DNA of 64,000 nucleotides, from assembly GCA_016786885.1 (NCBI GenBank), contig JAEUVO010000027.1, positions 20,406 through 84,405 of the forward strand, written 5' to 3'. Of the stretch, positions 59,682 to 64,000 are shown piece by piece. The stretch comes from Chitinophagaceae bacterium (lineage in GTDB: Bacteria > Bacteroidota > Bacteroidia > Chitinophagales > Chitinophagaceae). How positions within the stretch are numbered: the first letter of the stretch is position 1; each line of letters opens with the position of its first letter. A model generated the notes under the pieces. That model was not told the origin of the DNA. It saw only the letters and a list, made by a program, of their open reading frames with translations, and made no database searches. Both the position numbers and the translations under genes were made by a program.

Positions 59682-61058
59682 ATGAGATATGTTTTAATCA
59701 TTCTTGTTCTGTGTATTGCCCTCAACCCGGTCATATCTCAGGGTGTATTGAAAATAGAATCGGGAGCGGTTCTTAAAACGACAGGCAGTGCAGTCGTCAC
59801 TTTAGAGGATATAAATCTTGTAAATGATGGCACCATTAACCAGTTAGTCGGTGAAGGAATCTTTCGTTTTTCAGGCACTGCCAATAATACTATATCAGGA
59901 GTTAATGCCCCCTTGTTTGATATTCTTCAAATTGCCAAAACCGGAGTTGCTAAACTTTCTCTGCAGCAAAATATTGCAATTGGCTCGGACATTACGTTTA
60001 TCTCGGGTCTTATCGATTTAAACAATAATAATATCTTTCTTCAGCCAGCAGCTTCCCTTAATGGTGAATCGGAAACCAGTCGCATCATGGGATCTGTTGG
60101 CGGTTTTGTAGAAATTACTAACACCTTAAATGCACCATCCTCAATTAATGCCGGTAATCTTGGTGCCATTATTACAAGCGGTATTAACCTTGGTTCAACA
60201 ACTATACGGCGTGGCCATCAGTCGCAAACAAATGGAAGTGGACTGGGTCATAGCATTCATCGCTACTTTGATATCAACCCTTCTAATAACAGTGCATTGA
60301 ACGCCACATTACGGTTTCAGTATTTTGATGCCGAGCTGAACGGATTAGCTGAAAATATTCTGACGATGTGGAAGAGTGAAAATACCAGCAACTGGACAAG
60401 CGAAGGTTTTACCAGCAGAAACGGAACTATCAATTATGTTGAAAAAACAGGAATTCCCGGTTTTTCCCGCTGGACATTGTCTTCACCCGGTAATCCGCTG
60501 CCCGTTACAGGATTTGCGCTCAGCGGCCAATGGCAGAATAATGGTGCAAAGCTTAACTGGAAAACGGAAACAGAAACTAATAACGATCATTTCACCATAC
60601 AGCGATATTATCAAACCGGTCAGCAGCAGTTTGCGGATGTAGCGACAGTGCCCCCACAGCATATTGGCGGCAATTCCACCAATACCACTTCCTATGATTA
60701 TTTTGATGCGGCAGTTTCGTCTTCACATGGATCAGTATTCTATCGTATCCGGCAAGCTGATATTGATAACCGGTTCACTTTCTCTAATACTATACGTATT
60801 ACACCTGGTGGTATGCTGCTATTTATTGATAAAGTGTATCCTACCATAGTGCAAAGTCAGCTGAATATACAGGTTGGTAATATCCCGTTGGATAAAATCA
60901 CTATAACCATTCATGATATGGCAGGAAAACTAATTATGCAGAAAACAATGTCTTATCAATCACAGCAGGTTCAACTGCCGGTGATCAGCAGCGGTATGTA
61001 CCATTTAAAAATTCAATCGGGTCAATGGGAGTATAAAAGTTCTTTTGTAAAACAATAA
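59682..61058 (+). CDS. Surface protein with T9SS type A sorting domain
   Basis: A signal peptide (about 1-19) is followed by a repetitive beta-rich region (LKTTGSAVVTLEDINLVNDGTI, GDIT-like strands, DLNNNNIFLQPAASL) likely forming a beta-helix or beta-sandwich. The C-terminal part has WKTETETNNDHFTIQR, typical of the domain preceding T9SS signals, and ends with IHDMAGKLIMQKTM and SSGMYHLKIQSGQWEYKSSFVKQ, a type A sorting domain. It is secreted by the type IX system. Followed by a terminator at 61074. Confidence 0.85.
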   Translation: MRYVLIILVLCIALNPVISQGVLKIESGAVLKTTGSAVVTLEDINLVNDGTINQLVGEGIFRFSGTANNTISGVNAPLFDILQIAKTGVAKLSLQQNIAIGSDITFISGLIDLNNNNIFLQPAASLNGESETSRIMGSVGGFVEITNTLNAPSSINAGNLGAIITSGINLGSTTIRRGHQSQTNGSGLGHSIHRYFDINPSNNSALNATLRFQYFDAELNGLAENILTMWKSENTSNWTSEGFTSRNGTINYVEKTGIPGFSRWTLSSPGNPLPVTGFALSGQWQNNGAKLNWKTETETNNDHFTIQRYYQTGQQQFADVATVPPQHIGGNSTNTTSYDYFDAAVSSSHGSVFYRIRQADIDNRFTFSNTIRITPGGMLLFIDKVYPTIVQSQLNIQVGNIPLDKITITIHDMAGKLIMQKTMSYQSQQVQLPVISSGMYHLKIQSGQWEYKSSFVKQ

Positions 61059-61073
61059 AAGAAGAGATTTGCA

Positions 61074-61106
61074 AATACTGCTGTTGACAATTGCAACAGC
61101 AGTATT
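61074..61106. terminator. Terminator between the T9SS gene and the YrdC-type gene
   Basis: AATACTGCTGTTG and CAACAGCAGTATT pair perfectly over 13 bases with a 7-base loop; TTTTATT follows on the plus strand, so it can serve the plus gene, and A-rich flank serves the minus gene. Confidence 0.88.
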
Positions 61107-61116
61107 TTTATTCCAT

Positions 61117-61728
61117 TTATTGTTCTGCCCACTCTCCCAGTCCTTCTCTTATCAGTAATGGCTCATCTCCTGTGCAATCAACAACCGTAGAAGGGGTCAT
61201 TCCGCCGATACCACCATCAATCACATAGTCTACCTCATTCCTGAAATTCTCATACATCACTTCAGGGTCAGTATAGTCTTCCACCATTTCTCCGGGAAGG
61301 GAGGCGCTGAGAATAGGCCTGCCCAGTTCTCTGATAATGGCCATTGCAATATTGTTATCAGGAATACGAAGACCTATAGTATCCTTTTTGCTTTGTAAAA
61401 TCTTCGGCACCATTTTACTTGCCGGTAAGATAAAAGTATAAGGTCCGGGCAAATGGTCTTTCAGCAGGCGGTAGACAGGGTTTGACAATGGTTTAGCATA
61501 ATCACTTAAGTGAGACAGGTCGCTGCATACAAAAGACAGTTGTGCTTTTTTGGGGTCTACTTTTTTGATGCGGCAAATTCTTTCCACGGCCTTTTGTTGT
61601 AAAATATCACAGCCTAACCCGTAGACCGTATCAGTGGGATAAATGATTATTCCTCCCTGTTGCAAACTTTCAACAATTTGCTTAATGAGGCGGGGTTGTG
61701 GGTTGGCAGGATGAATCTGTAATAACAT
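61117..61728 (-). CDS. YrdC/Sua5-family protein (threonylcarbamoyl-AMP synthase-like)
   Basis: The start was set at 61728 (MLLQIHPANPQP), giving 203 residues, since the longer frame crosses the divergent JmjC gene. The segment GGIIIYPTDTVYGLGCDI and RICRIKKVDPKKAQLSFVC, LPGPYTFILPAS and GLRIPDN are the YrdC fold that makes threonylcarbamoyl-adenylate for tRNA t6A. It lacks the C-terminal Sua5 domain. The phylum often has two such genes; whether this one is the essential enzyme cannot be told. Confidence 0.87.
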   Translation of the reverse strand: MLLQIHPANPQPRLIKQIVESLQQGGIIIYPTDTVYGLGCDILQQKAVERICRIKKVDPKKAQLSFVCSDLSHLSDYAKPLSNPVYRLLKDHLPGPYTFILPASKMVPKILQSKKDTIGLRIPDNNIAMAIIRELGRPILSASLPGEMVEDYTDPEVMYENFRNEVDYVIDGGIGGMTPSTVVDCTGDEPLLIREGLGEWAEQ

Positions 61729-61828
61729 TAGCAATCGTTCTTTTAAAAACTGTGGTTTAACAAAAATTACCGGCTTGTTGGTATTTGCCTTACAATTTGT
61801 AATTTGGCCGATAATTAAGCCGCTGATT

Positions 61829-62707
61829 ATGCAATTAAAACCGGTTGTCTTTTTTGATTCTATTGAACCTGAGGTATTCAAAAAAGAATTTTATGAACCC
61901 GGTATCCCCGTTGTTATAAGAAACCTTGCCAAAGAATGGCCGGCTTATACCAAGTGGAACTGGGATTATTTCAAGCAACTGGTCGGTCAGAAAAAAGTAC
62001 CGCTGTATAATAACATAAAAAGCGACGCCTACACCCCTATTAACACAGCTGACGATTACAAAACCTTCGGCGAATATATAGACATGATCAGCAGTGGCCC
62101 TGCTGCATGGCGGATTTTCCTGTTCAATATCTTCGATCATGCCCCGCAGTTGATCAATGATTTTACCTGGCCCGAGCACCTCATGAAAGGTTTTGTAAAA
62201 AAATACCCTATGCTGTTTACCGGTGGTGCTACCAGCATCACTCATATGCATTTTGATATTGATATGTCGCATATACTGCACACCCAGTTCGGCGGACGCA
62301 AACGGGTATTAATGTTTCCATTCAAAGAACAATATAAACTATACCGCAAGCCATGGGAAGTGCTTAGTCTTGCCGATTTTTCCAATTACTATATTAACGG
62401 AAAAGTTGATTATGAAAAATTTCCTGCGTTGAAATTGGCAGAAGGACTGGATTTTATATTGCAACCAGGTGATACTTTATTTATGCCTGCCGGTTACTGG
62501 CATCATATGGAATACCTCGATAGTGGTTTTGCTATGAGCCTTCGTGCCATGCAGCCATCTCTGGGTGGCAAACTACAGGGCGCCTGGAATTTACTCGGTA
62601 TGCGCAGCATTGATACCGTAATGAAAAAAACGGTTCCTAAGTGGTGGTATGAGAGGAAAGAAAAGAAAGTGTTCAGAAATGCGGGAAGAGAAATGGCAAA
62701 AGCCTGA
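61829..62707 (+). CDS. Cupin-like JmjC-domain protein (Fe(II)/2-oxoglutarate oxygenase-like)
   Basis: The start was set at 61829 (MQLKPVVFFDSIEP), giving 292 residues. The cupin_8/JmjC fold is visible from FYEPGIPVVIRNLAKEWPAY, the metal motif HFD (His141, Asp143) in ITHMHFDIDMSH, the strand QFGGRKRVLMFPF and the second metal His in MPAGYWHHMEYL (His225 or His226). Residues for 2-oxoglutarate binding (Lys in GGRKRV, Thr near GGATSITHM) are present. Related proteins hydroxylate protein side chains; the substrate here is unknown. It is divergent from the YrdC-type gene. Confidence 0.85.
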   Translation: MQLKPVVFFDSIEPEVFKKEFYEPGIPVVIRNLAKEWPAYTKWNWDYFKQLVGQKKVPLYNNIKSDAYTPINTADDYKTFGEYIDMISSGPAAWRIFLFNIFDHAPQLINDFTWPEHLMKGFVKKYPMLFTGGATSITHMHFDIDMSHILHTQFGGRKRVLMFPFKEQYKLYRKPWEVLSLADFSNYYINGKVDYEKFPALKLAEGLDFILQPGDTLFMPAGYWHHMEYLDSGFAMSLRAMQPSLGGKLQGAWNLLGMRSIDTVMKKTVPKWWYERKEKKVFRNAGREMAKA

Positions 62708-63322
62708 TCACAGACCTTCAATTTTTATTTTTGTTAACCGGGGTGATCTATAATTGACATGCTGAATGCACAGTCGGTTTGTGCAGGAATACTGAATAAT
62801 TTCACCAGTGGCTATATTTACTATATAGAAAACAGGGTGACGGACAGCATTCTCATCTTTTTCGATTCCAGCCAGTATTAGGGTACGGTTGTTCAGCCAG
62901 ACCTCATCATCAATCCATCTTTCTGTACCGCCATAAAAAAGTGAATAGGTTGTTTTATTTCTTGTGTTGTATAAAAGAACATGCTGGTCCACTTCAAGGT
63001 TAGCCACAAAATGATCTCCTTCTCTCTTCAGGTTTAATTGATAGCTATAACTATCAACAAAATACCTCTTGTCAGGTGAAAAAAGGAAAAGGGGTTTATA
63101 TGTAGCATAAATGGAATCCAGTTCAACGAACTCTTCACCCTGAGTTTGTCTCATTTGGGTTGTATCAGATACATGAAAACTACTTGTGGCAAATTCAGAA
63201 AAGCAGGACGTCCAACTTTTCAGCTCATTACCAATTACTTTTTGTATAGCAATTGGCAGGTTGGTCTGACTATGTAAGGAAAGACTTATATGAGCAATAA
63301 CAACAAAAAGTAACTTTTTCAT
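62708..63322 (-). CDS. Periplasmic protein of unknown function
   Basis: The 204-residue protein has a signal peptide (about 1-18, ending HSQ) followed by a beta-rich region (YFVDSYSYQLNLKREGDHF, LLYNTRNKTTYSLFYGG, RTLILAGIEKDENAVRHPVFYIVN, GEIIQYSCTNRLC). The alternating strands suggest a beta-propeller blade or lipocalin-like fold, but I cannot assign it. Its stop directly abuts the stop of the convergent JmjC gene with no gap, so the two mRNAs end against each other. Confidence 0.65.
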   Translation of the reverse strand: MKKLLFVVIAHISLSLHSQTNLPIAIQKVIGNELKSWTSCFSEFATSSFHVSDTTQMRQTQGEEFVELDSIYATYKPLFLFSPDKRYFVDSYSYQLNLKREGDHFVANLEVDQHVLLYNTRNKTTYSLFYGGTERWIDDEVWLNNRTLILAGIEKDENAVRHPVFYIVNIATGEIIQYSCTNRLCIQHVNYRSPRLTKIKIEGL

Positions 63323-63447
63323 AGACAGGTTATATCAAACAAAGCTTGGTCAGTATTTTCTGGTTAACAATTTGGACACCATCTTGCAAAAATTACATCA
63401 CTTTGCCCATAAAGATGATTTATTCTATATAAAATTAACAGAAAACA

Positions 63448-63479
63448 AAATGGGTTACACCTTCCGGCATAACCCATTT
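63448..63479 (-). terminator. Terminator after the ferredoxin oxidoreductase gene
   Basis: AAATGGGTTA and TAACCCATTT pair perfectly over 10 bases with a 12-base loop; on the minus strand TGTTTTC follows. Confidence 0.75.
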
Positions 63480-63499
63480 CTCTAATCTATTTTCTATAC

Positions 63500-64000
63500 T
63501 CAATTAATCGTCCACACTTCATTTCCTTTCAGCAGCTTATCCAGATCTGCCGGCTTTCTTGACTTTGCCTCTTCTATCTGTGCTGCCATTGCATCTTCGT
63601 AACAAGTTCTGTTTGTTTGATAAAATACACCAAATGGCCTTGGCAAATGACCTTCTGTGTGGGGATCATCAAATATGCGGGTTAGTATCTGTGCTTTGTA
63701 AATATCCTGTTCATCATGCACCCATAGTTCATCTGCACTATGACCGGCAGAAAGATCCACCACTATAGGTCTGAAACCATCCAGTTTTATTCCTTTATCA
63801 TTATTAGCACCAAACACCAGTGGTTTGCCCTGCTCCAGGAATAAAGTTTCCTGCAGCTTGGTTCCTTTTTCTGTAAAGATCTCAAATGCTCCATCATTAA
63901 AGATGTTGCAGTTTTGGTATATCTCCAGAAACGAAGCTCCTTTATGCCCATTTGCTCTAAGCAACATGGCCTGCAAATGCTTGGGATCACGATCCATTGT
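63500..64000 (-). CDS. korB: 2-oxoacid:ferredoxin oxidoreductase beta subunit, C-terminal part
   Basis: The frame is open to the window edge, so the N-terminus is outside. TMDRDPKHLQAMLLRANGHKG and FLEIYQNCNIFNDGAFEIFTEKGTK belong to the thiamine-diphosphate beta subunit of KorAB-type enzymes that oxidise 2-oxoglutarate or another 2-oxoacid with ferredoxin. The visible part has about 166 of roughly 330-350 residues; the ThDP motif is outside the window. A hairpin terminator follows the stop. Confidence 0.88.
   Translation of the reverse strand, partial: TMDRDPKHLQAMLLRANGHKGASFLEIYQNCNIFNDGAFEIFTEKGTKLQETLFLEQGKPLVFGANNDKGIKLDGFRPIVVDLSAGHSADELWVHDEQDIYKAQILTRIFDDPHTEGHLPRPFGVFYQTNRTCYEDAMAAQIEEAKSRKPADLDKLLKGNEVWTIN

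Noticed and set aside
61117..62707. YrdC-type and JmjC genes as a tRNA-modification pair
   Set aside because: They are divergent single genes with no shared motif or known link; adjacency alone is not enough.
1..64000. tRNA, rRNA or other structured RNA genes
   Set aside because: Intergenic gaps were read for cloverleaf-like arms, CCA ends and rRNA-like conserved stretches; none was seen, though weak RNA elements cannot be excluded by eye.

Overview
The window looks like a chromosomal segment of a Bacteroidota bacterium, most likely Chitinophagia / Chitinophagaceae. Supporting signs are promoter cores of the TAnnTTTG type (for example 28054-28084 before lysS), C-terminal type IX secretion sorting domains (39461-41356 and 59682-61058), many short periplasmic or lipoprotein paralogues, few clear Shine-Dalgarno sites, and Bacteroidota family markers (TIGR02757 protein, coaX-porin-lptC order, PorT-like barrel, DUF4197, DUF2911). 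A heme A synthase and a 2-oxoacid:ferredoxin oxidoreductase suggest an aerobic chemoheterotroph. I found no rRNA, tRNA, CRISPR array, insertion sequence or prophage.

Layout. 1-8.1 kb: the tail of a four-helix-bundle (23S-IVS type) protein, a short repeat tract, tatC, rpiB, an M28 peptidase, a deoxyhypusine-synthase-like enzyme, two PepSY-like periplasmic proteins and an sdpR-sdpI cassette with an operator-like palindrome. 8.1-15 kb: an ACP phosphodiesterase whose start appears to be ATT, two tandem DUF2911 proteins, asparagine synthetase, a third PepSY-like protein, a cystathionine gamma-synthase/lyase, a TIGR02757 protein and a small partner. 15-27 kb: a lipase-like lipoprotein, a fatty acid hydroxylase, a large GH9 plus polysaccharide-deacetylase fusion, an FAH hydrolase with a flavin reductase, an OmpA-like lipoprotein, and a block of two paralogous HTH regulators followed by two paralogous DUF4197 proteins. 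27-38.5 kb: an outer-membrane barrel, lysS, DoxX, SDR and AKR oxidoreductases, the coaX-porin-lptC envelope operon, a methyltransferase, a LON-domain protein, a glycosyltransferase and an O-antigen ligase-like protein. 38.5-54.5 kb: meaB, a glycine-rich T9SS surface protein, GT17 and GT2 glycosyltransferases, typA, an esterase, a Tat-exported Gfo/Idh/MocA protein, a FabH-like synthase, a lipid kinase, a membrane-anchored patatin, ctaA and rnhB. 54.6-64 kb: a TPR histidine kinase with its response regulator, three secreted or surface proteins, a YrdC-type protein, a JmjC/cupin protein, and the C-terminus of a 2-oxoacid:ferredoxin oxidoreductase beta subunit.

Most of this is housekeeping and envelope biology. 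The least explained parts are the HTH-HTH-DUF4197-DUF4197 block (22.5-26.0 kb), the secreted protein at 58440-59582 with a hydrophobic segment inside a beta-rich frame, the GH9-deacetylase fusion with an altered deacetylase motif, and a terminator-like hairpin inside the lptC signal-peptide codons. I do not see a defence island or another clearly novel multi-gene system. All family names come from reading motifs by eye; no database search was run.
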